Counted from the stretch's first letter, positions 34,434-42,273 are shown. The stretch is 64,000 nucleotides of DNA from Acidicapsa acidisoli (GCF_025685625.1 NZ_JAGSYI010000003.1:806001-870000); one strand, 5' to 3'. Translations and numbers: made by a program. The notes: generated from the sequence alone by a model not told the origin.

Positions 34434-36522
34434 CTAATCTGTGGTGAATGCAACGACGGCGTCCCCCGTCTTAGTCCCCCACATACCATGCCCCCCTGCT
34501 GCTATAACTACAAATTGCCGACCATTTACTTCGTATGTCATCGGCGTCGATTGTGCCGGAGCTGGAAGATTTCCCTTCCAGAGTTCCTCTCCCGAAGAAG
34601 AATCATATGCTCGCAGCAGAGGTTCTCGCGTTCCTGCGGCGAACACCAATCCACCAGCGGTCACGATCACACCGCCAAGGCTTAAAGACCCAGCCTCAAC
34701 TCCTTCTTCCTGTCTGCCATGTGGCCGCTCCCAAACAATTTTTCCAGTCTGCAGATTCAATGCTGTGACAGTACCCCACAAGCCAGGTGTGCAAGGCATT
34801 CCCTCGTGATCGCGAATAGGATGCCGATACAGACTATATGGAGCCTTACTCTGAGGAGACCGATCATCGCCAAAGCCAGCTTGGACAGTTTGCATCAACA
34901 ATTGTTCTGCTTGCTTCTGCTGGCCGCGCCAAAGGAAAACCGAAATGAGCACAAGCAGCACCAATCCAAGAAGCTTCCATCGATCTCTCAATTTTGTCCC
35001 GAACAATAGAACAAGTGCTGAAACAATTGCCAGGACTAAAAGCGCGAAAAAGCGAAGACGATAGGTAATTCCCGCGATGCTGACGATTTTCCGCAATCCA
35101 GTATCGCTGGGAATCAATTGAACGGCATAGGGAAGCCGATTCGTGTTTGCGAAGAGAACTCCGCTGGCCGGGTCAAATGCCGCTGACCCCCAATTTACAC
35201 CGCCAACGCTTCCGGGAAATACCAAAGTCCCCTTCAGCGAAGGAGGTGTGTAGATTCCGTCATATCGAAGCTTGGAAATCTGAATCTTGCAGAATTCATC
35301 TTCTGGACCTGATCGGCCGGGTGCGCCTCCGCTTGGCAATTTAAGGGGCGAAAGAGGCGGAAGTACCGAGAAGGGCTGCGTCTTCGAAACAACTTCGCCA
35401 GGCACATCGCTTTCTGGTACCGGTCGCTCTTCAACCGGGAACAATGGCCGTCCCGTTCTTCGATCCAGTACAAAGACCATACCCATCTTTGTAGTGATCG
35501 CTATTGCTGGAGTATTTCTGCGCCATGTGAACAGGAGCGGTTCGCTGGCCACGTCGTAATCCCACAAATTGTGGTGAACGACCTGAAATGCCCAAACCTT
35601 CTTTCCCGTCGCAGCTTCAATTGCAACAACAGAATCAGCATCACGTCCATCTCCGGGCCGCATACCGCCGTAGTAGTCCGGGGAAGCACTTCCTGTTGGG
35701 ACATAGAGCAAGCCTAAGCTTTCATCCGCCGCAATCGTGCTCCAGGAATTGGCGGCTCCGGTCGGCACAGATTGAGTTGCGCCCCATGGTATTGGTTCCC
35801 AGGTCCACAGCGGTTGGCCGGATATGACATCGTATGCTCTTACGGTTCCCTTAGCCTGATCTACTGCTTGGTTATCCGGAATGGAAGATCCCACGACGAT
35901 AACATTTCCCAATATTGTCGGTGCGGAGGTCACATGAAAATCTCGATCATTGCCCTTTAGACCAGCTTTCAGGTCAACCCTCCCGTGCATTCCAAAGTGT
36001 TCGCACGGCTGGCCAGTTGTTGCATCCAGACCAAGTAGTTGCCCGTCAAGGGTGCCGACAAATATTCTGTTCGAACATGGATTCTGCCCCCCCCCCCCCG
36101 CTCCACGCAGCAACGCCTCTCGAAGTAATGATGTCGCCTTCGTTCAATTGACTCAGTTGCGGTTGATATCTCCAACGCTCGCTCCCCGTCAAAGGATCCA
36201 GCGCAATAACCTCGTCAAATGGCGTACTTAAGTACAAAAGGCTGCGGAATAGAATCGGCGTTGCTTCAAAAGCTGCAGAGAGGCTTCCTGACCGCCCCGA
36301 ATCCAGAGCGCGAGAGTGATAAACCCAGGCCGAATGCAAATGTTTGACATTGCTCTTATTGATCTGGTCCGCGATCGAATATCTTTGTCCACCGATGTCC
36401 CCTCCATAGGCAGGCCACCCTGCGGACAGGGTCTGGGCGCCTCCATCGGGAAGGAAACTCACGACCAAGACGACGCAGCAGGCGACAGCCCTGCCAAAAC
36501 TGAAGATCCCCGGTAATTGCAT
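34434..36522 (-). pseudogene. PQQ-dependent dehydrogenase, frameshifted at a 13-base G tract (possibly phase-variable)
   Basis: Two frames encode one eight-bladed quinoprotein dehydrogenase oxidising sugars or alcohols in the periplasm. The first frame (36522 to ~36100) has a signal peptide, WPAYGGDIGGQRYS and VIALDPLTGSERWRY. The second (to 34434) has CSNRIFVGTLDGQLLGLDA, HHNLWDYDVASEPLLF, GLWGTVTALNLQTG and GHGMWGTKTGD. They meet at 13 consecutive G on the coding strand; 12 would restore one ~695-residue protein. Rejoined residues ~490-507 and ~516-531 are two hydrophobic helices placed inside the propeller, between NTNRLPY and the last blades, where related enzymes have none. The rest is intact, so slippage or a sequencing error is likelier than decay. 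Confidence 0.75.
36087..36099. repeat. Poly-C(13) homopolymer inside the PQQ dehydrogenase gene
   Basis: Thirteen consecutive C (G on the coding strand) mark the exact point where the reading frame of the dehydrogenase changes. Deletion of one base would join WS-GGGG-QNPCSNRIFVG in frame. Confidence 0.95.
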
Positions 36523-36612
36523 TCAGCTTCCGTCCCTCAAAAACTCCCGCCGAACCGCGACCATTGACAGCGCAAGGGCCGGACACCACAACGCCCACCC
36601 CGGTTCTTCCTG

Positions 36613-36642
36613 TTGACAGCCATCCAAAGATGGACCATCTTT
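36613..36642 (+). promoter_or_regulatory. Possible promoter/operator of the 63-residue gene
   Basis: TTGACA (36613-36618) is followed by the near-perfect palindrome AAAGATGG-A-CCATCTTT (36626-36642), which covers the place where a -10 box would be. This looks like a repressor site over a promoter, but no good TATAAT is visible. Confidence 0.35.
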
Positions 36643-36658
36643 CCAATAGAGGCAGGGC

Positions 36659-36850
36659 ATGACTCCGATCAACCTCACCGCCGCCCTCAAGGACGCTCCC
36701 ATAGGCGAGTGGCTGGCCCTGTCCTACGCCCGCGACCGCATCGTAGCACATGCCCCAAATCTCTCAGACGCCAAAGAAGCCGCTCACAAGCTCGGGGAAG
36801 CAATGCCCATTATGATGAAGGTCCCCCCGCCTCACGCGCTGATCCTATAG
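36659..36850 (+). CDS. Short hypothetical protein (DUF5678-like)
   Basis: The 63-residue protein reads as IGEWLALSYARDRIVAHAPN followed by SDAKEAAHKLGEAMPIMMKV. This strand-strand-helix-strand pattern, with a substrate-like KVPPP end, resembles DUF5678, small proteins often paired with retropepsin-like or toxin-like partners. GAGGCAGGG precedes the ATG. No partner gene follows. Family assignment is from memory of the pattern and is tentative. Confidence 0.55.
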   Translation: MTPINLTAALKDAPIGEWLALSYARDRIVAHAPNLSDAKEAAHKLGEAMPIMMKVPPPHALIL

Positions 36851-37047
36851 TCCGTCCAAAAATTGGTTTTCCGAAATGCCCGCCGGTAACTCAGTTCACC
36901 CAGAGCTGTCTTATAACTGTGGAACAAAGCCAAATCCCCATTCGCTGTAACAAGGCACAAAATACCATAATTCCCGGCAACCGCAACCCCAACAAAACAA
37001 TCCGCCTGCAACAAACCCAGACAAGCCCCTCCCCATTCAACTTTGAA

Positions 37048-37063
37048 TGCTCTACGTGGAACA
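37048..37063. other. Degenerate parS-like (ParB-binding) site
   Basis: TGCTCTACGTGGAACA matches 12 of the 14 specified positions of the parS consensus TGTTNCACGTGNAACA, with mismatches at positions 3 and 6. It lies in non-coding DNA. No parA or parB gene is in the window, and the site may be fortuitous. Confidence 0.25.
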
Positions 37064-37119
37064 ATTCCACGCTCCCGCACCCAACTCGCGAATTCGTAGC
37101 CAGAATTCGAAAAATGCCC

Positions 37120-37177
37120 TTGACAATCCATCCGATCACGCAGTAATTTGCCGTTAGGTTAATTAACCTTTTGGCAA
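37120..37177 (+). promoter_or_regulatory. Promoter and operator of the ArsR-SRPBCC operon
   Basis: TTGACA (37120-37125) and TAATTT (37144-37149) are 18 bases apart. Over the predicted transcription start lies the perfect palindrome AGGTTAATTAACCT (37156-37169), itself enclosed by TTTGCC (37147-37152) and GGCAAA (37172-37177). The dyad ends six bases before the arsR-type ATG, the usual layout for autorepression by an ArsR dimer. Confidence 0.65.
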
Positions 37178-37182
37178 ATTAA

Positions 37183-37539
37183 ATGACCGATCCCCTCAGC
37201 GCCACCTTCGCAGCACTCTCCGACCCCACTCGCCGAGCGATTCTGGCTCGCCTGGCCCTCGGCGAAACCTCGGTGAAGGAGCTCGCTCAGCCCTTCTCAA
37301 TCAGTCCACCCTCCATCACCAAGCACCTCAAAGTCCTCGAGCGCGCTGGACTCATCCGGCGAAGCCGCGACGCACAATGGCGTCCCTGCCGCCTCGAAGC
37401 CGCACCGCTCAAGGACGTATCCGAGTGGGTCGAGCGCTATCGCTCCCAATGGGAGCACAGCCTCAACCGACTCGACGACTATCTATCCGCACTCGAACCA
37501 AAGGAGACAATGAAACATGCTCGCAACCGCAAATCATGA
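37183..37539 (+). CDS. ArsR-family transcriptional regulator
   Basis: A 118-residue winged-helix dimeric repressor. It matches the SRPBCC-linked ArsR subgroup: PLSATFAALSDPTRRAILARL, then VKELAQPFSISPPSITKHLK as the recognition helix, and LIRRSRDAQWRPCRLEAAPL as the wing. There is no metal-binding CVC box, so it is probably not a metal sensor. It overlaps the next gene by 23 bases, and such ArsR-AHSA1 pairs are common. A dyad between promoter and start suggests autoregulation. Confidence 0.88.
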   Translation: MTDPLSATFAALSDPTRRAILARLALGETSVKELAQPFSISPPSITKHLKVLERAGLIRRSRDAQWRPCRLEAAPLKDVSEWVERYRSQWEHSLNRLDDYLSALEPKETMKHARNRKS

Positions 37540-38017
37540 AGTCACCGTAGCCCTCCCATCCGACCGGGAGATCGAATTCACCCGCACCTTCGCCCGCCCG
37601 CGCCACCTGCTCTTCGACGCCTGGACCCAGCCCGAGCACCTGCGCCAGTGGATGGGCTGCGAGGGTTCTTCGCTCACGCTCTGCGAAATCGACCTTCGCC
37701 CCGGCGGCCAATGGCGTCGCGTAATGCGCATGCCCGACGGCAGCGAACATCCCTTCCACGGTGTCTATCGCGAGATCGTGCCCAATGAGCGCCTTGTCTA
37801 CACCGAGTGCTACGACATGCCCGCCATCGGAAGTCCCGAGTGGCTGACGACAGTCCTGTTCGAAGAAGTCGACGGACTGACAAAACTCACCCACTCGATT
37901 CTTCACAAGTCGCGGGAAGTTCGGGACGCCCATCTCCAGGCAGGAATGGAAGCAGGCACAATTCAGATCCTGAATCGCCTTGACGCCCATGTCGCCTCGA
38001 TCACAAACCCTGCGTAA
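37517..38017 (+). CDS. SRPBCC-domain (AHSA1-like) protein
   Basis: The 166-residue protein has a START/Bet v1-like hydrophobic-cavity fold of the AHSA1/CalC group. Hallmarks are IEFTRTFARPRHLLFDAWTQ, PEHLRQWMGCEG, RPGGQWRRVMRMPDG and EIVPNERLVYTE. Members bind small hydrophobic ligands and are regularly co-transcribed with an ArsR regulator, as here (23-base overlap). Ligand and role are unknown. Confidence 0.88.
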   Translation: MLATANHEVTVALPSDREIEFTRTFARPRHLLFDAWTQPEHLRQWMGCEGSSLTLCEIDLRPGGQWRRVMRMPDGSEHPFHGVYREIVPNERLVYTECYDMPAIGSPEWLTTVLFEEVDGLTKLTHSILHKSREVRDAHLQAGMEAGTIQILNRLDAHVASITNPA

Positions 38018-38417
38018 CAAGTGGGTCAGAACCCCAACCGAGGTAGTTGGCCCGTACGCTCAAGCGAAACTGCCTCGGTAAACATCTTCGACCTTGCACA
38101 AAATTATCCCCTCGCGGCGCATACTGAAATGAGTGCACATTTTGTATCTGCTTCCACCAGCGCCGAGCACAAAAAAGCAGCTCAAAAAAGCGTCATAAAA
38201 CGCCCCAAAAGCGCACTTTAATGCACCTGAATCTTCCTTTAACCCATTTGGAATAAGCAAGATATACGCAAAAATCAGGTACCCCCTACCCCCTCCCTCG
38301 GGAAAACACGCCAGATTCACTATTTCTTCGCCTTCCGGATTTGCGATAAGCTGAGAGGTTGGCCTTTGCCGCGCGGCATCGGCAATCAATCTCAGACGAG
38401 CAAAGCGAGGAATCTCC
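38018..38417. other. 400-base intergenic region before the aldehyde dehydrogenase
   Basis: No gene or structured element could be supported. The DNA is locally AT-richer (around 38130-38260) than its surroundings. GCGAGGAATC just before the GTG at 38418 is the likely ribosome-binding site of the dehydrogenase. Confidence 0.4.
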
Positions 38418-39908
38418 GTGGCAGGCAAGCTTTATCACAATCTCATCGGCGGCGAATGGATGGCCTCCAAAAGCGGTCAAACCCTCCAGAACATCAACCC
38501 CGCCGACCGCTCCGACATAGTAGGCATCTTCCCCGCCTCCAACGCGGAAGACGTAGCCCTCGCCGTAGCCGCCGCGAAAAAGGCCTTCGCCACCTGGCGC
38601 CTCGTTCCCGCACCCAAGCGCGCCGAAATCCTATACAAAACAGGTCAGTTGCTGGCTGAACGCAAAGAGCAGTTCGCCCGCGAAATGACCCGCGAAATGG
38701 GCAAAGTCCTCGCCGAAACCCGAGGCGACGTGCAGGAAGCCATCGATGAAGCCTACTACGTAGCCGGAGAAGGCCGCCGTCTCTTCGGCGTCACCGTCCC
38801 ATCCGAACTTGCCAATAAGTTCGCCATGTCCGTCCGCATGCCGGTCGGTGTTATCGGCATGATCGCCCCATGGAACTTCCCCATGGCCATCCCGTCCTGG
38901 AAGCTCTTCCCCGCACTGGTCGCCGGCAACACCTGCGTTATCAAACCCGCCGAAGACACCCCGCTCTCCACTTACAACCTCGTCCAGACCCTGATCGACG
39001 CAGGCCTGCCGCCGGGAGTGGTCAACATAGTCTCAGGCTACGGTCCCGAAGCCGGAGCACCCCTTGTAGAGCACCCGGATGTTCGCGCCATCAGCTTCAC
39101 TGGCTCCAGCGCTGTTGGATCGCATGTGGCCCAGCGCGCTGCAGCAAACTTTAAACCGGTTTCGCTGGAGATGGGTGGCAAAAACGCCATGATCGTGATG
39201 GACGACGCCAACCTAGAATTGGCCCTCGAAGGCGCGCTCTGGGGAGCTTTTGGCACCACCGGACAGCGCTGCACGGCCACCAGCCGAATTCTTCTTCACG
39301 AATCGATTGCCGCTACATTTACCCAGCGTCTGGTCGCTCGCGCTGAGGCGCTTAGTGTCGGCAACGGCCTCGATGACGGAATTGAAGTCGGCCCGCAGGT
39401 GAACGAGCAGCAGATAGAAACCAGCACTAGGTATTGCGAAATTGCTGTCGCGGAAGGGGCAAAGCTGCTCACCGGCGGCAAGCGCCTGATCGACGGCCCC
39501 TACGCCAAAGGCACTTTCTTCGCGCCTACGGTCTTTGGTTCAGTCACGCCTGCGATGCGTATCGCCCGCGAAGAGGTTTTCGGCCCCGTCGTTTCGCTGA
39601 TCGAGTTCTCGACCTTTGAGGAAGCCATCGAGATTGCCAATTCCATCGACTACGGACTCTCCACTGCGCTCTACACCAAGGACATCAACCGTGCCTTCAC
39701 GGCGATTCGCGACCTCGAAGCCGGCATTACTTACATCAATGCCCCGACGATCGGCGCGGAAGTCCACCTGCCCTTTGGCGGAGTCAAGCAGACCGGGAAT
39801 GGCCACCGCGAAGGCCTAGGCGCGCTCGACTTCTACACGACATGGAAGTCGGTATACATCGACTCCAGCAATACCTTGCAGCGCGCGCAGATCGACAACG
39901 CGGAATAA
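38418..39908 (+). CDS. NAD(P)-dependent aldehyde dehydrogenase
   Basis: The 496-residue ALDH-superfamily enzyme oxidises an aldehyde to a carboxylate. Catalytic Cys285 lies in [10 protein letters not shown], general-base Glu251 in LEMGGKN, Asn153 in APWNFPM and cofactor Lys176 in VIKPAED. The C-terminal [13 protein letters not shown] resembles ALDH7 and an uncharacterised planctomycete/acidobacterial ALDH group more than succinate-semialdehyde dehydrogenases, so the substrate is open. The start is a GTG. The protein ends QIDNAE, and a second copy of this ending lies 700 bases downstream, beyond the toxin-antitoxin module. Confidence 0.9.
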   Translation: MAGKLYHNLIGGEWMASKSGQTLQNINPADRSDIVGIFPASNAEDVALAVAAAKKAFATWRLVPAPKRAEILYKTGQLLAERKEQFAREMTREMGKVLAETRGDVQEAIDEAYYVAGEGRRLFGVTVPSELANKFAMSVRMPVGVIGMIAPWNFPMAIPSWKLFPALVAGNTCVIKPAEDTPLSTYNLVQTLIDAGLPPGVVNIVSGYGPEAGAPLVEHPDVRAISFTGSSAVGSHVAQRAAANFKPVSLEMGGKNAMIVMDDANLELALEGALWGAFGTTGQRCTATSRILLHESIAATFTQRLVARAEALSVGNGLDDGIEVGPQVNEQQIETSTRYCEIAVAEGAKLLTGGKRLIDGPYAKGTFFAPTVFGSVTPAMRIAREEVFGPVVSLIEFSTFEEAIEIANSIDYGLSTALYTKDINRAFTAIRDLEAGITYINAPTIGAEVHLPFGGVKQTGNGHREGLGALDFYTTWKSVYIDSSNTLQRAQIDNAE

Positions 39909-39921
39909 CACCCCCAAATGC

Positions 39922-39970
39922 TTGCAGCATTGACGCGCCCTCTGTATATTGCAAAAATATACAGAGGGCG
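39922..39970 (+). promoter_or_regulatory. Promoter and inverted-repeat operator of the BrnT/CopG module
   Basis: TTGCAG (39922-39927) and TATATT (39945-39950) are 17 bases apart. A perfect 14-base inverted repeat, CGCCCTCTGTATAT/ATATACAGAGGGCG (39936-39949, 39957-39970, seven-base loop), covers the -10 box and the expected start of transcription, four bases before the TTG start of the toxin. This suits autorepression by the toxin-antitoxin complex. Confidence 0.65.
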
Positions 39971-39973
39971 TTC

Positions 39974-40273
39974 TTGCACTACATTGGGTTTGATTGGGAC
40001 GAGGGAAACGCAAGGAAGAATGAGAAGCACGGCGTGTCCACCTCAGAAGTTGAGCAGGTGTTCTTGAATACGCCGTTGCTGCTCGCTCCGGAGGTGAAAC
40101 ACAGCCAGAAAGAGGCTCGGCTACACGCTCTCGGCAGAACGGACCAGAACCGTTGGTTACATATCACCTTCACCGAACGCAGCAATGGCGAAATGATCCG
40201 CCCAATATCAGCACGGTCGATGAATCGAAAGGAAAGGGCAGTTTATGAAAAAGCCACTCAAGCCCATACCTGA
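39974..40273 (+). CDS. brnT: BrnT-family ribonuclease toxin
   Basis: A 99-residue RelE-like mRNA-cleaving toxin of the BrnT (DUF497) family. The N-terminal FDWDEGNARKNEKHGVSTSE matches the family's FxWDxxKxxxNxxKHGVxFEE signature. The C-terminal IRPISARSMNRKERAVYEKA matches its IRIISARxxxxxERxxYE. The start is a TTG placed by homology; the open frame extends farther upstream into the dehydrogenase gene but lacks similarity. The toxin gene comes first, as usual for BrnTA, and overlaps the antitoxin by 29 bases. Confidence 0.85.
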   Translation: MHYIGFDWDEGNARKNEKHGVSTSEVEQVFLNTPLLLAPEVKHSQKEARLHALGRTDQNRWLHITFTERSNGEMIRPISARSMNRKERAVYEKATQAHT

Positions 40274-40565
40274 GTTCGCGAACGAGGCCGAGGAACGCGC
40301 ATTTTGGGAATCGCCGGAGAACGACAGCACCGAATACGTTGACTGGAGCAAGGCAAGATTGGTGTCGTTTCCCAAGCTCCACCCCTCGACAGAGACGATC
40401 TCGCTTCGCATGCCCGAGGATCTCTTGAACACCATTCGAAACCACGCGCGTAGGCTCGACGTTCCCTACCAGTCGCTCATCAAGCTGTGGTGTGCTGAAA
40501 AGGCTGCTGAGTTGACACACATATCTGGGAATGCAAGCCGTACCACCAAGCCCGTACGCTCATAA
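40245..40565 (+). CDS. CopG-type antitoxin partner of BrnT
   Basis: A 106-residue antitoxin with an N-terminal FANEAEERAFWESPENDSTE-like toxin-wrapping segment followed by YVDWSKARLVSFP. Its ribbon-helix-helix domain is TISLRMPEDLLNTIRNHARR plus PYQSLIKLWCAEK. This is the CopG_antitoxin (BrnA-related) pattern. GGAAAGGGCAG precedes the ATG inside brnT. The RHH domain is the likely reader of the upstream inverted repeat. Confidence 0.85.
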   Translation: MKKPLKPIPEFANEAEERAFWESPENDSTEYVDWSKARLVSFPKLHPSTETISLRMPEDLLNTIRNHARRLDVPYQSLIKLWCAEKAAELTHISGNASRTTKPVRS

Positions 40566-40587
40566 GCGACGGCATCGGCTCCGTAAG

Positions 40588-40645
40588 ACTCTGCGTCGAT
40601 GCCAACTACACTCATCAACACGTCCAGATCGATAACGCGGAGTAA
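40588..40645 (+). pseudogene. Relic of an aldehyde dehydrogenase C terminus
   Basis: After the antitoxin stop, one frame reads VDANYTHQHVQIDNAE-stop. This parallels the real dehydrogenase end ([17 protein letters not shown]-stop), including CAGATCGA-AACGCGGA-TAA at the DNA level. It looks like a second, diverged copy of the last ~17 codons with no gene in front of it. Confidence 0.55.
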
Positions 40646-40669
40646 TTTCGGCTCGCATGAGCCGAAATT
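40644..40669 (+). terminator. Hairpin terminator after the relic
   Basis: AATTTCGGCTC-GCAT-GAGCCGAAATT is a perfect 11-base stem with a four-base loop, followed by CTGTT. It directly follows the relic stop codon, as a terminator of the lost gene would; it could now end the toxin-antitoxin transcript. The T tract is weak. Confidence 0.5.
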
Positions 40670-40693
40670 CTGTTCGAAGCTTCCATAATTTTC

Positions 40694-40769
40694 TTGAATC
40701 GAATCGCTAGTAGGATTATCTTAGATATATCTTAAGATATATCGTGAGTCGTTCGCCCGATATATCGGG
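40694..40769 (+). promoter_or_regulatory. Promoter with two palindromic operators of the PadR gene
   Basis: TTGAAT (40694-40699) and TATCTT (40717-40722) are 17 bases apart. The 20-base perfect palindrome GATATATCTTAAGATATATC (40724-40743) and the 14-base CCCGATATATCGGG (40756-40769) follow, both built on GATATATC. PadR regulators bind ATAT-rich dyads, so this is a strong candidate autoregulatory region. Confidence 0.7.
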
Positions 40770-40788
40770 AACACCAAGGAGGAACACC

Positions 40789-41439
40789 ATGTTTGGAAGA
40801 GACAAGTTTGGAAAGTTTGCAGAAGGACGATTTGCGGAATCTCAGTTTACTGAGGGCAGGCCGGAATCGAGGCAGGAAGGGCGTTGCGGGCATCACCGCG
40901 AGGAGCGCCATCACGGCCGTTATGGGCGGGAGATGTTTGAGGGATTCATGGGCCGTCATGGGCGTGGATTTGGCGGCGACCGGGAACGGTTGTTCGATAG
41001 CGGAGAGTTGCGGCTTGTGATCCTACAGCTTGTCGCCGAGAAGCCCAGCTATGGCTACGAAATCATCAAAGCCATTGAAGAGCGGCTTTCCGGCGGCTAT
41101 GCGCCGAGCCCTGGAGTCGTCTACCCAACGCTGACGCTGCTCGAAGAAGAGGGTTATGCCACTTCCTCGGCGGAGGGCAACAAGAAGCTGTACACCGTAA
41201 CTGAGTTGGGTACGGAGTATCTCAAAACCAACAAGGCGACGATCAAGGCGATCTTCGGCCGAATGGAACAGGCCAGTGATGTGTTTGGGCGGGGGCGTTC
41301 GCCGCAGATCATGCGCGCCTTCATGAACCTGAAATTCGCAATGAAGATGCGCGCCGCGCAGGGCGATCTCACGCCTGAGCAGACGCGCAAGATCGCGGAA
41401 GCCATTGATGCAGCGGCAAGGGTGATCGGTGAGGTTTGA
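40789..41439 (+). CDS. PadR-family transcriptional regulator with a His/Arg/Gly-rich N-terminal extension
   Basis: The 216-residue protein has a PadR winged helix at about 65-145: FDSGELRLVILQLVAEKPSY, then GYEIIKAIEERL, PGVVYPTLTLLEEEGY and KLYTVTELG. A C-terminal helical dimerisation region follows. The first ~65 residues are unusual, with RDKFGKFAEGRFAESQF, then CGHHREERHHGRYGREM, rich in His, Arg, Gly and Phe; they may bind metal or nucleic acid. The ATG at 40789 has AAGGAGG six bases upstream and is preferred over 40744. Two GATATATC dyads upstream suggest autorepression. The target gene, often an efflux pump, is not adjacent. Confidence 0.88.
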   Translation: MFGRDKFGKFAEGRFAESQFTEGRPESRQEGRCGHHREERHHGRYGREMFEGFMGRHGRGFGGDRERLFDSGELRLVILQLVAEKPSYGYEIIKAIEERLSGGYAPSPGVVYPTLTLLEEEGYATSSAEGNKKLYTVTELGTEYLKTNKATIKAIFGRMEQASDVFGRGRSPQIMRAFMNLKFAMKMRAAQGDLTPEQTRKIAEAIDAAARVIGEV

Positions 41440-41536
41440 GGCTGTCCTTGCGTCTCATGCACCTCATGGTCTCCCGTCGTATGCCACAACAACAGAGTGG
41501 GCCAAAAATGGGCCAGAGCCCCCGGAGACAACTACG

Positions 41537-41704
41537 ATGCAGGAAGAGATACAGGCGCTGGAGGCGCAACGCAAAAGCTTGCAGCTTCTGGTCGGCGAAT
41601 TGTTGATTGCCAACCAGAAGCTGCGATTGGAGATCGCGAAATTAACGAAGGTGAGTGAGACTAGCGGGCAGGCCACTCATCCACAACCACGCCTAGATCA
41701 TTGA
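41537..41704 (+). CDS. Small coiled-coil protein
   Basis: A 55-residue frame, beginning at ATG 41537, gives QEEIQALEAQRKSLQLLVGE and LLIANQKLRLEIAKLTKVSE, a clear amphipathic coiled coil like SlyX or ZapB-type short proteins. It follows the PadR gene by about 100 bases; a GTG at 41429 overlapping padR would add a non-helical stretch. It overlaps the convergent lipoprotein gene by 44 bases. No function can be assigned. Confidence 0.45.
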   Translation: MQEEIQALEAQRKSLQLLVGELLIANQKLRLEIAKLTKVSETSGQATHPQPRLDH

Positions 41705-42233
41705 GCTGCTGGATTGCAGCCTCGATCTGGCGGCGGATAGCAGGCCGCTGTTTCTTGTCCGCCAGCGGAGACTCTTCGATGGCGACGACGCGTCCATAGG
41801 GCCACGCGCTTTCGGGCAGCGCAATCAGCGCTTCCACCAGATCCTGCTGGCGAATCTGCACCTCCTGGCGTCGCGCTGCAGATGGCCGGAGCAGGCCGCC
41901 CTTGCCGAGTTGACTGGGATTGGCGTCCCCCTGGATGATGCGGAGATTGATCATTTGCGCGTCGAAGCTGAGGAAGGGATTGGCCCACTGCCCCGGCTCA
42001 TGCACATCGACGTATCGGCTCTTGGTCGGGAGAGCGATGCGGGCCAGTTGCGCTCGCTGCTGGTCTTTTTGGGCGGACGCAGCTTGTGCCTTATGCTCGG
42101 CGGCTTCGGCGGTGCTGGCGACTTTGCTGACTGCCTGCTCTTCCTTGCGGCAACCGGAGAGAAGAGTGGTGATCGTGAGGAAAACTACGGCAAATGCCCT
42201 TAATCGAGAAGAGGATGTCACAGGAATCAGCAT
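41661..42233 (-). CDS. Hypothetical lipoprotein
   Basis: The 190-residue protein has an N-terminal lipobox, LLSGC, with lipidated Cys28. An Ala/Gln/Lys-rich helical segment follows, then a conserved-looking C-terminal domain (RQQDLVEALIALPESAWPYG, IEAAIQQLNDLGVVVDEWP). No known family is recognised. It is 40 bases downstream of the crotonase gene on the same strand and may be the last gene of that operon. Confidence 0.65.
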   Translation of the reverse strand: MLIPVTSSSRLRAFAVVFLTITTLLSGCRKEEQAVSKVASTAEAAEHKAQAASAQKDQQRAQLARIALPTKSRYVDVHEPGQWANPFLSFDAQMINLRIIQGDANPSQLGKGGLLRPSAARRQEVQIRQQDLVEALIALPESAWPYGRVVAIEESPLADKKQRPAIRRQIEAAIQQLNDLGVVVDEWPAR

Positions 42234-42273
42234 ATCAATTCTGTCTTAGCCCGTCTGTAGAACCCGGACATTC

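Noticed and set aside
36832-37131. 99-codon minus-strand frame between the short gene and the ArsR operon
   Set aside because: No ribosome-binding site or protein-like pattern; it covers the promoter region and the parS-like site.
38051-40562. CCCGTACGCTCA present on both sides of the dehydrogenase-brnT segment, as possible insertion target duplication
   Set aside because: A 12-base match in 64 kb is expected by chance many times over, and flanking similarity is weak.
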